Origin: CADEEN01 sp963706685
GTDB lineage: Bacteria > Pseudomonadota > Gammaproteobacteria > Burkholderiales > Burkholderiaceae_C
Length of the DNA: 64,000 bases
Reading direction: 5' to 3'
Assembly (NCBI GenBank): GCA_963706685.1
Contig: CAVPMY010000009.1
Span: forward strand, 190,674-254,673
How positions within the stretch are numbered: the first letter of the stretch is position 1; the number at the start of each line of letters is the position of its first letter. The translations under genes were made by a program, and so were the position numbers. Under the pieces are notes generated by a model. The model did not search any database and was not told where the DNA came from. It saw nothing but the letters and a program-made list of their open reading frames with translations. Positions 1-9,540 of this stretch are shown piece by piece.

Positions 1-954
1 GGTGATGTCCACCAGGTCGGCAACGACCGCGCTGGCTGTCGGCTCGGCGCCGGCGCCCTTGCCGTAGTAGAGCGTCGTGCCGACCGCGTCGGCCTGCACC
101 AGCACCGCGTTCATGGCGCCTTCGACGTTGGCGATCAGGCGCTTGGCCGGGACCAGCGTCGGATGCACGCGCAGCTCGATGCCCTGTTCGCGCCGCCGCG
201 TGATGCCGAGCAGCTTGATGCGGTAGCCGAGCTGCTCCGCATAGCGGATGTCCACCGCCTGCAGCTTCGTGATGCCTTCGATGTAGGCCTTGTCGAACTG
301 CATCGGTACGCCGAAAGCAATTGCCGCCAGGATGGTTGCCTTGTGCGCTGCATCGACGCCATCGATGTCGAAGCTCGGATCGGCTTCGGCATACCCGAGG
401 CGCTGCGCTTCCTTCAGCACGGTCGCGAAGTCCAGGCCCTTGGCGCGCATCTCCGACAGGATGAAGTTGGTCGTGCCGTTGATGATGCCGGCCACCCACT
501 CGATGCGATTGGCGGTGAGGCCCTCGCGCAGCGCCTTGATGATCGGGATGCCGCCGGCCACCGCGGCCTCGAACGCCACCATCACACCCTGCTGGTGCGC
601 GGCGGCGAAGATTTCATTGCCATGCACCGCCAGCAGCGCCTTGTTGGCGGTGACGACATGTTTGCCCGCGGCGATGGCTTCGAGCACCAGGGTCTTGGCG
701 ATGCCGTAACCGCCGATCAGCTCGACGACGATGTCGATCGACTTGTCGGCGATCACGGCGCGCGCATCGCTGACCACCTTGGCGCGGCCGGCGACGATCT
801 TCTCGGCACGCGCGGTGTCGATGTCGGCCACCACCGCGATCTCGATGCCGCGTCCGGCGCGGCGGCGAATCTCTTCCTGGTTGCGGGCCAGCACGGCGAA
901 GGTGCCCGAGCCCACGGTGCCGATGCCGAGCAGGCCGACCTTGATCGGTTTCAT
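1..954 (-). CDS. hom: Homoserine dehydrogenase (3' end outside window)
   Basis: Catalyses NAD(P)H-dependent reduction of aspartate semialdehyde to homoserine, the branch point to threonine and methionine, in the cytoplasm. The 318 residues present start with a Rossmann glycine motif (GIGTVGSG near residue 10). They include the family's conserved AAVAGGIPII and GIINGTTNFIL segments of the catalytic domain. The C-terminal part, including any ACT domain, runs off the window. The ATG at 952-954 overlaps the alaT stop as ATGA, so the pair is translationally coupled. The order alaT-hom (usually followed by thrC) is standard in Burkholderiales. The identification is very secure; only the missing end is unknown. 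Confidence 0.95.
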   Translation of the reverse strand, partial: MKPIKVGLLGIGTVGSGTFAVLARNQEEIRRRAGRGIEIAVVADIDTARAEKIVAGRAKVVSDARAVIADKSIDIVVELIGGYGIAKTLVLEAIAAGKHVVTANKALLAVHGNEIFAAAHQQGVMVAFEAAVAGGIPIIKALREGLTANRIEWVAGIINGTTNFILSEMRAKGLDFATVLKEAQRLGYAEADPSFDIDGVDAAHKATILAAIAFGVPMQFDKAYIEGITKLQAVDIRYAEQLGYRIKLLGITRRREQGIELRVHPTLVPAKRLIANVEGAMNAVLVQADAVGTTLYYGKGAGAEPTASAVVADLVDIT

Positions 955-2181
955 GAGTGCCTTTTTCTGTAGTGGTCGAGGAAGCGCGCGATGCGGCCCA
1001 TGGCGTCGGCGAGGTCATCGGTGTGCGGCAGGAAGACCACGCGGAAGTGCTGGTTGTCGGGCACGTTGAAGCCCGAACCCTGCACGATCAGCACTTTCTC
1101 TTCGGCCAGCAACTCGTAGGCGAACTGCTGGTCGTCGCTGATCGGGTAGCAGCTTGGGGTCGAGCCGCGGGAACAGGTACAGCGCCGCCTTGGGCTTGAC
1201 GACACTGACGCCCGGCATCTGCATCAACAGCTCATAGGCCAGGTCGCGTTGCCGGCACAGGCGCCCGCCCGGCGCCACCAGATCCTTGATGCTCTGGTAG
1301 CCGCCGAGCGCCGTCTGGATCGCCAACTGGCCGGGCGTGTTGGCGCACAGCCGCATCGAGGCCAGCATGTTGAGGCCCTCGATGTAGTCCTTGGCATGGC
1401 GCTTGTCGCCCGAGACCACCATCCAGCCGGCGCGGTAGCCGCAGGAGCGGTAGTTCTTCGACAAGCCGTTGAAGGTGACGCTGAGAACGTCGTCGGACAG
1501 CGACGCGATGCTCGTGTGCTGCTCGCCGTCGTACAGCGTCTTGTCGTAGATCTCGTCGGCAAAGACGATCAGCTGGTTCGTGCGCGCCACCTCGACGATC
1601 TCGCGCAACACCTCCACGGAATACAGCGCGCCGGTGGGGTTGTTCGGATTGATGACGACGATGGCCTTGGTGCGCGGCGTCACTTTGCTGCGGATGTCGG
1701 CGATGTCGGGCAGCCAACCGGCGCCTTCATCGCAGTGGTAATGCACCGGCGTGCCGCCCGACAACGACACCACGGCGGTGTAGAGCGGGTAGTCCGGCGA
1801 CGGGATCAGCACCTCGTCACCGGCGTCGAGCAAGGCGTTCATGCTCATCGCGATCAGCTCGGAGGCGCCGTTGCCGAGGTACACGTCGTCGACCGTCACG
1901 CCGGCAATGTGCTTTTCCTGCGTGTAGTGCACCACCGCCTTGCGCGGCGCGAACAGGCCCTTGCTGTCGGTGTAGCCGGCGGCCTCCTGCGAGCCCAGGT
2001 TGCGGATCATGTCCTGCACGATCTCATCGGGCGGCTCGAGGCCGAACGCCGCGATGTTGCCGATGTTGAGCTTGAGGATGTGCTGACCCTCTTCTTCCAT
2101 CTGGCGGGCCTTGTCGAGCACCGGTCCGCGGATGTCGTAACCCACGTTGGCGAGCTTGCTGGACTTGAGAATGGGCTTCAC
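951..2181 (-). CDS. alaT: Alanine/glutamate-pyruvate aminotransferase, frameshifted
   Basis: PLP-dependent fold type I aminotransferase that makes alanine from pyruvate and glutamate. The upstream frame holds NPNNPTGA, the DEIYDK motif and the PLP lysine in NGLSKNYR. After KAALYLFPRLDPKL the frame is lost. The rest (SDDQQFAYELL through the end DHYRKRHS) continues in another frame to a stop at 951-953. Removing one G near 1149 restores a protein of about 409 residues, the normal length for AlaT. Because both sides of the break are conserved, this is probably a sequence error rather than a pseudogene. The stop overlaps the hom start (ATGA). Divergent from the Mth938-like gene. Confidence 0.9.
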
Positions 2182-2237
2182 GTGGTGGACTTGCAGGGTG
2201 ATGTTGCAGCGCGGAAACTACAATTTAACCACGCAGC

Positions 2238-2618
2238 ATGAAGTTCCAACCCGACACCTTCGCCGGCACCAACGCCATCTCGCGCCACGAGCAAGGCGCC
2301 GTATGGGTCAACAGCCAACGCTTCGACGGCAGTGTGCTCGTGCCGTGGAAAGGCGTCGTCCGGTCCTGGTCAGCGCGGCACCACGCCACGCTCAGCGCGG
2401 CGCATTTCAACGAGGTGCTGGACCTGGCGCCGGAGTTGGTGATCTTCGGCAGCGGCGCGCAACTGCGCTTCGTTTCTGCAGCGTTGTACCGCGGCCTGAT
2501 CGAGGCCCGCATCGGCCTGGAGACGATGGACACCGCGGCAGCTTGTCGCACCTACAACGTGCTGGCCGCCGAGGGTCGATCGGTCGTCGCCGCGCTGCTG
2601 CCAAACGTCGCCGATTGA
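2238..2618 (+). CDS. Mth938-like domain protein (DUF498/Xcc1710-type)
   Basis: A 126-residue cytoplasmic protein of the small Mth938-like family. The family's biochemical role is not established; human and archaeal relatives have been linked to assembly or adipogenesis functions that do not transfer here. Family hallmarks seen are the central segment ELVIFGSGAQLRF and the C-terminal TYNVLAAEGRSVVAALL. A TACAAT hexamer at 2219-2224 lies 13 bases before the ATG and could be a -10 box with a very short leader. It is divergent from alaT and precedes the peroxiredoxin gene, a common arrangement in Burkholderiales. Confidence 0.85.
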   Translation: MKFQPDTFAGTNAISRHEQGAVWVNSQRFDGSVLVPWKGVVRSWSARHHATLSAAHFNEVLDLAPELVIFGSGAQLRFVSAALYRGLIEARIGLETMDTAAACRTYNVLAAEGRSVVAALLPNVAD

Positions 2619-2676
2619 ATCCGCGGCCCGCGCCCCCAGCTATACAGGCAGCGGTGCCCCGCCCCATCGTAGCCTT

Positions 2677-2682
2677 TATAAT
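2677..2682 (+). promoter_or_regulatory. Putative -10 box upstream of the peroxiredoxin gene
   Basis: A perfect TATAAT hexamer lies 54 bases before the peroxiredoxin ATG, in an otherwise GC-rich stretch. No convincing TTGACA-like -35 element is seen 16-18 bases upstream (the sequence there is GC-rich), so the call rests on the -10 box alone. Confidence 0.4.
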
Positions 2683-2736
2683 CAATACCCGCGCTTGCAG
2701 CAGCAAGCAGGCACCAAGGAATTCAGCCCGCCCCTC

Positions 2737-3213
2737 ATGACGCCAGCCATCAACAAGCCTTTGCCCGAGTTTGAAGCCGTCGCCACAGGCGGCCTGAAGA
2801 TCGGCCCCGACACCTTCCACGGCCAAGCGGTCGTGCTGTACTTCTACCCGAAGGATCACACCCCCGGCTGCACCACCGAAGCGATGCAATTTCGGGACCG
2901 CTACAAGGATTTCGTCAAGGCCGGCGCGCTGATCCTGGGCGTGTCGCGCGACAACATGGCGTCGCATGAAAAGTTCAAGGCCAACCTGGAATTGCCTTTC
3001 GAGCTGATCGCCGACACCGAAGAAAAACTTTGTCACATGTTCGGCGTGGTCAAGAACAAGATCATGTACGGCAAGAAGGTCAAGGGGATCGAGCGCAGCA
3101 CCTTCCTGATCGACACGACCGGCGTGCTGCGCGGCGAATGGCGCGGCATCAAAGTGGCCGGCCATGTGGACGAAGTCCTCAAAGCCGTCAAATTGCTGAA
3201 GAAAGCGGCCTGA
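2737..3213 (+). CDS. bcp: Peroxiredoxin, BCP/PrxQ family
   Basis: Thiol peroxidase that reduces hydrogen peroxide and organic hydroperoxides with thioredoxin as electron donor. The 158-residue product has the thioredoxin-fold segment FYPKDHTPGCTTEAMQFRD, with the peroxidatic cysteine in TPGCTTE. The five-residue spacing typical of a PrxQ resolving cysteine is not seen, so it is a BCP-like form that may be 1-Cys. Later conserved parts are LGVSRDNMASHEKF and STFLIDTTGVLR. The ATG at 2737 was chosen over an upstream in-frame codon because homology starts at NKPLPEFEA. A strong intrinsic terminator follows. Confidence 0.92.
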   Translation: MTPAINKPLPEFEAVATGGLKIGPDTFHGQAVVLYFYPKDHTPGCTTEAMQFRDRYKDFVKAGALILGVSRDNMASHEKFKANLELPFELIADTEEKLCHMFGVVKNKIMYGKKVKGIERSTFLIDTTGVLRGEWRGIKVAGHVDEVLKAVKLLKKAA

Positions 3214-3277
3214 CATCGACGCTGAAGTGCCGCGCATAATCGCCGCGTGAGTCGAGACCCGACCCCACCCCGCTGAA

Positions 3278-3308
3278 AAGCCGCACAGCTTGCTGTGCGG
3301 CTTTTTGT
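3278..3308 (+). terminator. Rho-independent terminator after the peroxiredoxin gene
   Basis: A perfect 12-bp stem (3278-3289 with 3292-3303, core GCCGCACAGC / GCTGTGCGGC) is followed by a run of five T (3302-3306) and further T-rich sequence. It sits between the peroxiredoxin stop and the PhoH start, so PhoH probably has its own promoter or depends on read-through. Confidence 0.9.
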
Positions 3309-3333
3309 TTTCTGTTTGTCATATCGAGAACCG

Positions 3334-4986
3334 ATGCCACTGCCCAAGCCCCCTGCGCGCAAAGCCGACCTTCTCGCCCCCGCCGATTACGAGTCCCAAG
3401 CCGCGCCCAAACCGGCGCGCCGCGACAACACCCAAAGCACCAGCGGCGCCGAGTCCGAAGCCGGCCCGGGCGTGCTCAATCTGTTCGACAGCAGCGCCGC
3501 GCAAGCCGCCGCCCCCTTGCGTGCCCCGGCGCCGCCGCAACCCGCGCTCGCCCGCCGGCCCTTGCCCGAACCCAGACCGCGCAAGCCGCGCGGCACCGGG
3601 CCCGCCAAGCTGTTCGTGCTCGACACCAATGTGCTGATGCACGACCCGACCTGCCTGTTCCGCTTCGAAGAGCACGACATCTACCTGCCGATGATCACGC
3701 TCGAAGAACTCGACGGCCACAAGAAAGGCATGAGCGAGGTCTCGCGCAATGTTCGCCAGGTCAGCCGCGAACTCGACGCGCTGGCCGCGCAGGGTTTTGC
3801 CGACCCGAAAGAAGGCATCCCGCTGGCCAAGACGGGCAAGCGCGAGGCTGGCGGCAAGCTGTACTTCCAGACCACGTTTCTCGACGCTAAGTTGCCCGAC
3901 GGGCTGCCGCAGGGCAAGGCCGACAACCAGATCCTCGGCGTCGTCATGAGCCTGCGCGAGGCGCAAAAGTCGCGCGACGTGGTGCTGGTGTCCAAGGACA
4001 TCAACATGCGCGTCAAGGCGCGCGCGCTCGGCCTGGCTGCCGAGGACTATTTCAACGACAAGACGCTCGAAGACGGCGACTTGCTCTACACGGGCGTGCT
4101 GCCGCTGCCGGCCGACTTCTGGGAGCGCCACGGCAAGACGATGGAAAGCTGGCAGCAAGGCGGCCACACCTTCTATCGCATCGCCGGGCCGATGGTGCCG
4201 GTGCTGATGGTCAATCAGTTCATCTACCTGGAAACACCCGGTGCCGCGCCGCTGTATGCGCGCGTCACCGAGATCACCGGCAAGACGGCGCTGCTGAAGA
4301 CGCTCAAGGACTACACCCACCAGAAGAACGCGGTGTGGGGCGTGACCGCGCGCAACCGCGAGCAGAACTTCGCGCTCAACCTGTTGATGGATCCGGAGTG
4401 CGATTTCGTCACGCTGACCGGCACCGCAGGTACCGGCAAGACGCTGCTCACTCTCGCCGCCGGGTTGAGCCAGGTCCTCGACGATCGCCGCTATGCCGAA
4501 ATCCTCGTCACCCGCGTCACCGTGCCGGTCGGCGAAGACATCGGTTTTCTGCCCGGCACCGAAGAGGAAAAGATGGGCCCGTGGATGGGCGCGCTCGACG
4601 ACAACCTCGAAGTGCTGGCGCGCAGCGATGCCAGCGCCGGCGATTGGGGCCGCGCCGCCACCAACGACCTCGTGCGCAGCAAGATCAAGGTCAAGAGCCT
4701 GAACTTCATGCGCGGCCGCACCTTCCTCAACAAGTTCGTCATCATCGACGAGGCGCAGAACCTGACGCCCAAGCAGTTGAAGACGCTGATCACGCGCGCC
4801 GGCCCGGGCACGAAGATCATCTGCCTGGGCAACCTGGCGCAGATCGATACGCCCTACCTGACCGAAGGTTCGTCGGGCCTGACCTTTGCCGTCGACCGCT
4901 TCAAGGGCTGGCCGCACAGCGGCCACCTGACGCTGGCACGCGGCGAGCGCTCGCGGCTGGCGGACTTTGCGAGCGAAGTGCTGTAG
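3334..4986 (+). CDS. PIN-PhoH family ATPase/ribonuclease (PhoH2-like)
   Basis: A 550-residue cytoplasmic protein. A disordered, Ala/Pro-rich N-terminus (about residues 1-90) precedes a PIN nuclease domain starting at KLFVLDTNVLMHD. The C-terminal PhoH-type P-loop ATPase has Walker A GTAGTGKT (about residues 362-371) and Walker B VIIDEAQNLTP. This PIN-PhoH fusion is the PhoH2 architecture, in which homologues unwind and cut RNA. The biological role in proteobacteria is unclear. The ATG at 3334 was chosen because the alternative at 3295 lies inside the upstream terminator. The gene ends 7 bases from the convergent M3 peptidase. Confidence 0.88.
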   Translation: MPLPKPPARKADLLAPADYESQAAPKPARRDNTQSTSGAESEAGPGVLNLFDSSAAQAAAPLRAPAPPQPALARRPLPEPRPRKPRGTGPAKLFVLDTNVLMHDPTCLFRFEEHDIYLPMITLEELDGHKKGMSEVSRNVRQVSRELDALAAQGFADPKEGIPLAKTGKREAGGKLYFQTTFLDAKLPDGLPQGKADNQILGVVMSLREAQKSRDVVLVSKDINMRVKARALGLAAEDYFNDKTLEDGDLLYTGVLPLPADFWERHGKTMESWQQGGHTFYRIAGPMVPVLMVNQFIYLETPGAAPLYARVTEITGKTALLKTLKDYTHQKNAVWGVTARNREQNFALNLLMDPECDFVTLTGTAGTGKTLLTLAAGLSQVLDDRRYAEILVTRVTVPVGEDIGFLPGTEEEKMGPWMGALDDNLEVLARSDASAGDWGRAATNDLVRSKIKVKSLNFMRGRTFLNKFVIIDEAQNLTPKQLKTLITRAGPGTKIICLGNLAQIDTPYLTEGSSGLTFAVDRFKGWPHSGHLTLARGERSRLADFASEVL

Positions 4987-4992
4987 CGCGCT

Positions 4993-6966
4993 TCAGCGTT
5001 TCAGGTCTTCGAAGAACGCCTTCGAGTTGCTTTCGCGGCCGAGAAACTCACGCACCAATTGCTGCGGCGGGGTCTGTGCGCCGTTTGCGAGAACGGTGTC
5101 GCGATAACGCCGACCGACCTTGGCGTCGAGCTTGTCGTCGCCGAATGCAGTGCGCAGATCGGCGGCCACGACTTCGCTCCACAGGTAGCCGTAGTAGGCG
5201 GCCGCATAGCCGCTGGCCACGTGGCTGAATCCCGCGGGGCCCAACGTGCCCGGCACATGGCCCAGCGCCGTGGCGCTTTCCATGCGTTGCCACAAGGCCA
5301 TCGGCTCGGGCGCGTCGGCGCCATGCAGCGCCAGGTCGAAGCTGGCATAGAACTGCTGGCGTGCGTACTGCACGCCCTTGCCGTAACGATCGGCCACCTT
5401 GGCCTTGGCCAGCAATTCATCGGGCACCGGCTTGCACGCCGGGCAGACGTCGCGCATCAGCGCCAGCACGCGCGGGTCATAGACCCAGGCTTCGAGCATC
5501 TGCGACGGCGCCTCGACAAAGTCGCGCAGCACGTTGCCCGACGAGTGGCGTGTCGTGCCGAGGTTGTTGTGCACCGCATGGCCGAACTCGTGCAGCAGCG
5601 TCTCGACTTCCTCCAGGCTCAACCCTGTGCGATCGAAGTTGACGACCAGCGCCGCCTGCGGCGCGCGCTTCAATCGCGTCGCCGCGCTGCGGATCGGCCA
5701 CACCGCCGCATGGTTGTATTTGCCCTCGCGAGGAAACGGATCGACGTAGAGCGTTGCCAGCGGCTTGCCGGTCTGCACATCGCTGGCCACATAGGCCTGC
5801 GCATCGGGATGCCATAGCGTGACGCCGGGCACGCGCGTGTACTTCACGCCCATCGTCTTTTCGATGATGCGCATCACCAGCGCCAGGCTCTCCTGCGGCG
5901 GGAAGTAGGCGCGGAAGGCCTCCTGGTCGACGCTGTAGCGCTCGCGCTTGACGCGTTCGGTGTAGTAGGCGACGTCCCAGCGTTCGAGCTTGACCTCGGC
6001 CAGCGGCTTGCCGAGTTCGGTGGCCTTGGCTTCGCGCAGTTCGTCGAGTTCGCGCGTTTCGCGATCGGTTACCGCCAAACGCACCTCCTCGAGAAACCGC
6101 TTGGCGTTGGCGGTGTTCTCGGCCATGCGGCGGCGCAGCGTGAAATCGGCAAAGCTCTTGAAGCCGAACAGTTGGGCATATTCCAGGCGCAGCGTCGCGA
6201 TCTCGGCGAGCAGCGTCAGGTTGGCCTGGCCACCTTCGTTCTGCTTGCCACGCCACATGCGCTCGCGCGCACCGGCGTCGCTGGCGTTTTGCAGCACCGG
6301 CATCGCCGTCGGGTAGTCCAGGCCGAGCAGGACGCGGCCCTCGCCGTCGCGCTTGGCGTTCTTCCACACGCCCTCGGGCACACCCTTCAACTCGGCTTCG
6401 GTAAATGCGAGCAGCACATCGGCGTCGCGGATACTCTTGTCGAAAGTCTGGCCGAGCTCGGTGATGCGATCCTGGATCGCCTTGGCACGCTGGCGCTTTG
6501 CCGGCGGCAGGCTGACGCCGGCATCCTCGAACGTTTCGAGCGTCGATTTCAGCAGCTCACGATCGATCGCATCACGCGCCGTGACCTTGCTTGCGACCTT
6601 GAAGAGCGTTTCGTTCTGGCCGAGCGTCGAGAAGAAGTCTTGCCAACGCAGCTCGCAGGCCTCGCTCGCGTCGCGCATCGGCTTGTCCGGGTGCACGTTG
6701 GACAGCAGATAGATCGGTCCGGCCAGGTCTTCGGCCAGCGCATTGATGTCGTCATAGGCGGCCAGCCAGCGCGGACCCGCTGCTTGCGCCTCCAGCTTGC
6801 GCACTGCGCCTTGCACGGTGGCCAGGTTCCTGGCACACGCCGCTTCGAGCGCCGCGGCATTGGCGAACTGCGGAAACGCAGGGCCTGGCAGCGTACGGGC
6901 GGGCGCAGCGGCCCAGCTGCAGGCAGCGGCCAGCAACAGCGTGCAGAAGGTGATGCGGGTGCGCAT
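4993..6966 (-). CDS. M3 family oligopeptidase (thimet oligopeptidase-like), exported
   Basis: Zinc metallopeptidase of the M3 family that cleaves short peptides. The 657-residue product carries the zinc-binding motif HEFGH in ETLLHEFGHAVHNN, with a downstream glutamate in DFVEAPSQ, as expected. The start at 6966 was chosen because it gives a signal peptide (hydrophobic LLLAAACSWAAA), so it acts in the periplasm. An upstream in-frame start would add 32 residues with no homology character. This exported form differs from cytosolic PrlC. Convergent with the PIN-PhoH gene. Confidence 0.9.
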   Translation of the reverse strand: MRTRITFCTLLLAAACSWAAAPARTLPGPAFPQFANAAALEAACARNLATVQGAVRKLEAQAAGPRWLAAYDDINALAEDLAGPIYLLSNVHPDKPMRDASEACELRWQDFFSTLGQNETLFKVASKVTARDAIDRELLKSTLETFEDAGVSLPPAKRQRAKAIQDRITELGQTFDKSIRDADVLLAFTEAELKGVPEGVWKNAKRDGEGRVLLGLDYPTAMPVLQNASDAGARERMWRGKQNEGGQANLTLLAEIATLRLEYAQLFGFKSFADFTLRRRMAENTANAKRFLEEVRLAVTDRETRELDELREAKATELGKPLAEVKLERWDVAYYTERVKRERYSVDQEAFRAYFPPQESLALVMRIIEKTMGVKYTRVPGVTLWHPDAQAYVASDVQTGKPLATLYVDPFPREGKYNHAAVWPIRSAATRLKRAPQAALVVNFDRTGLSLEEVETLLHEFGHAVHNNLGTTRHSSGNVLRDFVEAPSQMLEAWVYDPRVLALMRDVCPACKPVPDELLAKAKVADRYGKGVQYARQQFYASFDLALHGADAPEPMALWQRMESATALGHVPGTLGPAGFSHVASGYAAAYYGYLWSEVVAADLRTAFGDDKLDAKVGRRYRDTVLANGAQTPPQQLVREFLGRESNSKAFFEDLKR

Positions 6967-7071
6967 GTCGACTCGGGTGAATGGATCGAAGGCGAGAATT
7001 GTGCCCGCGCGGCGACTGCGCCGGACTGGCGGCGCGATGGAACGCTGTTTGCGCGGTATCAACCGCGTCGC

Positions 7072-8967
7072 TCAGGCGCCGGCCACCAGGTCCTTGATCT
7101 GCTGCAGCGCCGCAGGGTCTTCGATCGTCGTCAGGTCGCCCGCGTCACGCCCCTCGCAGACAGCCTGGATGGCCCGGCGCAGCAACTTGCCCGAACGCGT
7201 TTTCGGCAGCACGGTGACGAAGCGCACGCGGTTCGGCCGCGCCACCGCGCCGAGCTGTTGGTCGACCACTTTCATGATCTCGCCCTCGAGCTTCAGGGCC
7301 TCGGCCGGCGTCGCCACCTTGGACGGGTCCTTCAAGACCACAAACGCCATCGCCACCTGGCCCTTGAGTTGATCGGCGACGCCGACCACGGCCACTTCGG
7401 CGACGTTGGCATGGCTCGAAATGCTCTCTTCGATCTCTCGCGTGCCCAGGCGATGGCCGGCGACATTGATGACGTCATCGGTGCGGCCGAGGATGAAGAA
7501 GTAGCCCTCTTCGTCGCGGATGCCCCAGTCGAAGGTCGAATAGACCTCGCGGCCCGGGATGCTCTTCCAATAGGTGTCGACGAAGCGTGCGTCGTCGCGC
7601 CACACGGTTTGCATGCAGCCGGGCGGCAGCGGGCCTTCGATGGCCAGCACGCCCTTTTGATTGGCGCCGGTCAGCTCCGTGCCCGTGTTGTCGTCGATCA
7701 GCTTGACGTTGTAGCCATAGACCGCCTTGCCCGGTGAACCGAACTTGCTCGGCGCACTTTCGATGCCGTTGCACAGGCTCAGGATCGGCCAACCGGTCTC
7801 GGTCTGCCAGTAGTTGTCGATGATCGGACGGCCCAGGCTGTCGGCGATCCAGCGCGCCGTCGGTTCGTCCAGCGGTTCACCGGCCAGGAACAGCGCGCGC
7901 AGCGACGACAGGTCGTACTTCTTCAGGAACGCCGGATCGTGTTTCTTGAGCACGCGCACCGCCGTCGGCGCCGAGAACATCGACGTCACCTTGAAGCGCT
8001 CGACCAGGCTCCACCAGATGCCGGCGTCGGGCCGGATCGGCAGGCCTTCGTACATGATCGTTGCCATGCCGGCGATCAGCGGTCCGTAGACGATGTAGCT
8101 GTGGCCGACGACCCAGCCGATGTCGCTGGTCGAGAAATAGGTCTCGCCGGGCTGGCCGAGAAAGATGTGCTTCATGCTGGCGGCCAGCGCCACGGCGTAG
8201 CCGCCGGTGTCGCGCTGCACGCCCTTGGGCTTGCCGGTGGTGCCGCTGGTGTAGAGCGTGTAGCTCGGCTGCGCGGCCTCGAGCCAGGTGCAGGGCACTT
8301 TGGCGTTCTTGTGCTGCTCGCGCAGCAGCGTGTATTCGACGTCGCGCTCGGCGGTGCGCTGCATCGGCGCCAGGCCACGATCGACCAGCAGCACCTTGCC
8401 CGGCTTGTGCGACGACAGGCGGATGGCCTCGTCGAGCAGACCCTTGTAGGGCACCACCTTGCCGGCTCGAGAGCCGGCGTCGGCGCTGACGATGAGCGCC
8501 GGCTGTGCATCGTCGATGCGCGTGGCCAGGCTGCCGCTGGCGAAGCCGCCGAAGACCACCGAGTGGATGGCGCCGATGCGCGCGCAGGCCAGCATGGCAA
8601 ATGCCGCCTCGGCAATCATCGGCATGTAGATCAGCACGCGGTCGCCCTGTTTGACACCGAGCGCGAGCAGCATCGACGCCATGCACTCGACTTCGCGCTG
8701 CAGTTGCGCAAAGGTGTAGATGCGCTCTTGATCGACTTCGGTGGAGACCCAGATCAACGCATTGCGATCCGGGTGCGCGGCCGCGTGCCGATCGACCGCG
8801 TTGTGGCACAGATTGGTCTGCCCGCCGACGAACCAGTTGGCGAACGGCGGCTTGTCGTGCTCGCAGACCCGCGTGAACGGCGTATGCCAGTCGATCAGCT
8901 GGGCCTGCTCGGCCCAGAAGGCGTCGGGTTGCTCGATCGAGCGGCGGTAGAAGCTGTCGTAATCCAT
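7072..8967 (-). CDS. prpE: Propionyl-CoA synthetase
   Basis: AMP-forming acyl-CoA synthetase (ANL superfamily) that activates propionate to propionyl-CoA via propionyl-AMP. The 631 residues include the N-terminal cap MDYDSFYRRSIEQPDAFW and the P-loop YTSGTTGKPKGVQRDTGG. Further motifs are DIGWVVGHSYIVYGPL, ASP-type hinge DDVINVAGHRLGTREIEE and the acetylation/AMP lysine in TRSGKLLRR. These match PrpE more closely than Acs. A GAGGAG ribosome-binding site lies just before the ATG at 8967. Nearby acuI (acrylyl-CoA reductase) fits a C3 acid or 3-hydroxypropionate theme. Confidence 0.92.
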   Translation of the reverse strand: MDYDSFYRRSIEQPDAFWAEQAQLIDWHTPFTRVCEHDKPPFANWFVGGQTNLCHNAVDRHAAAHPDRNALIWVSTEVDQERIYTFAQLQREVECMASMLLALGVKQGDRVLIYMPMIAEAAFAMLACARIGAIHSVVFGGFASGSLATRIDDAQPALIVSADAGSRAGKVVPYKGLLDEAIRLSSHKPGKVLLVDRGLAPMQRTAERDVEYTLLREQHKNAKVPCTWLEAAQPSYTLYTSGTTGKPKGVQRDTGGYAVALAASMKHIFLGQPGETYFSTSDIGWVVGHSYIVYGPLIAGMATIMYEGLPIRPDAGIWWSLVERFKVTSMFSAPTAVRVLKKHDPAFLKKYDLSSLRALFLAGEPLDEPTARWIADSLGRPIIDNYWQTETGWPILSLCNGIESAPSKFGSPGKAVYGYNVKLIDDNTGTELTGANQKGVLAIEGPLPPGCMQTVWRDDARFVDTYWKSIPGREVYSTFDWGIRDEEGYFFILGRTDDVINVAGHRLGTREIEESISSHANVAEVAVVGVADQLKGQVAMAFVVLKDPSKVATPAEALKLEGEIMKVVDQQLGAVARPNRVRFVTVLPKTRSGKLLRRAIQAVCEGRDAGDLTTIEDPAALQQIKDLVAGA

Positions 8968-8978
8968 CAGGTGTCTCC

Positions 8979-9527
8979 TCAATCGAGCCGAGTCTTGAGC
9001 AGCGGCAGCACAGCCTTGAAGCGCTCGTGCCGGCAACTGCGCAGCCATTCAAACACCACCATCTCGCTGCTGACGAGGGTGGCTCCAGCAGTCTGCAAGC
9101 GCTGCATCGCCAGCGCGTGGTCGGCAGCCGAGCGCGAGCCGCACGCCGGCGCCACCACCCAGACGCGACGGCCAGCGCGCAACAGGCCGAGCGCCGTTTG
9201 CATGAGGCATACATGCGCTTCGCAGCCCGCGATCACCACTTCGTTCTCGCGCTCGATCACGTCGAGCAGCCCGTCCTCGCAGGCATCGAAGTGCATTTTC
9301 AGGATTGTGCTTGCGCAGCGCTGACGGATCGCCTCGAGATTGGGCCCCAGCCCGGCCGGATTCTGCTCGGTACCGATGACCCGGATGCCCAGCTCGCGCG
9401 CCGCGTCGGCCAGCCGCAGCGCGTGAGCGACGACCGGCTCACCGCGGTCGATGAAGGGCATCAGTCGCTGCTGGTAGTCCACCAGGACCAGCGCGCAGTG
9501 GGTGGACGAGATCATGTCCGCAGGCAT
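8979..9527 (-). CDS. Isochorismatase-like cysteine hydrolase
   Basis: A 182-residue protein with the isochorismatase fold. The catalytic aspartate is in ALVLVDYQQRL, and the nucleophile is the second cysteine of AGCEAHVCLMQT. Members hydrolyse amides or vinyl ethers, but the substrate here cannot be read from sequence; the short length resembles YcaC/ISOC1-type proteins. Two starts are possible, 9527 or 9515, and neither has a clear ribosome-binding site. The gene ends 11 bases before prpE and probably shares its transcript. Confidence 0.82.
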   Translation of the reverse strand: MPADMISSTHCALVLVDYQQRLMPFIDRGEPVVAHALRLADAARELGIRVIGTEQNPAGLGPNLEAIRQRCASTILKMHFDACEDGLLDVIERENEVVIAGCEAHVCLMQTALGLLRAGRRVWVVAPACGSRSAADHALAMQRLQTAGATLVSSEMVVFEWLRSCRHERFKAVLPLLKTRLD

Positions 9528-9540
9528 GGGGAAATGTAGC

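Noticed and set aside
3319..4926. Minus-strand frame of 535 codons opposite the PIN-PhoH gene
   Set aside because: Shadow frame; PhoH motifs on the plus strand are decisive.
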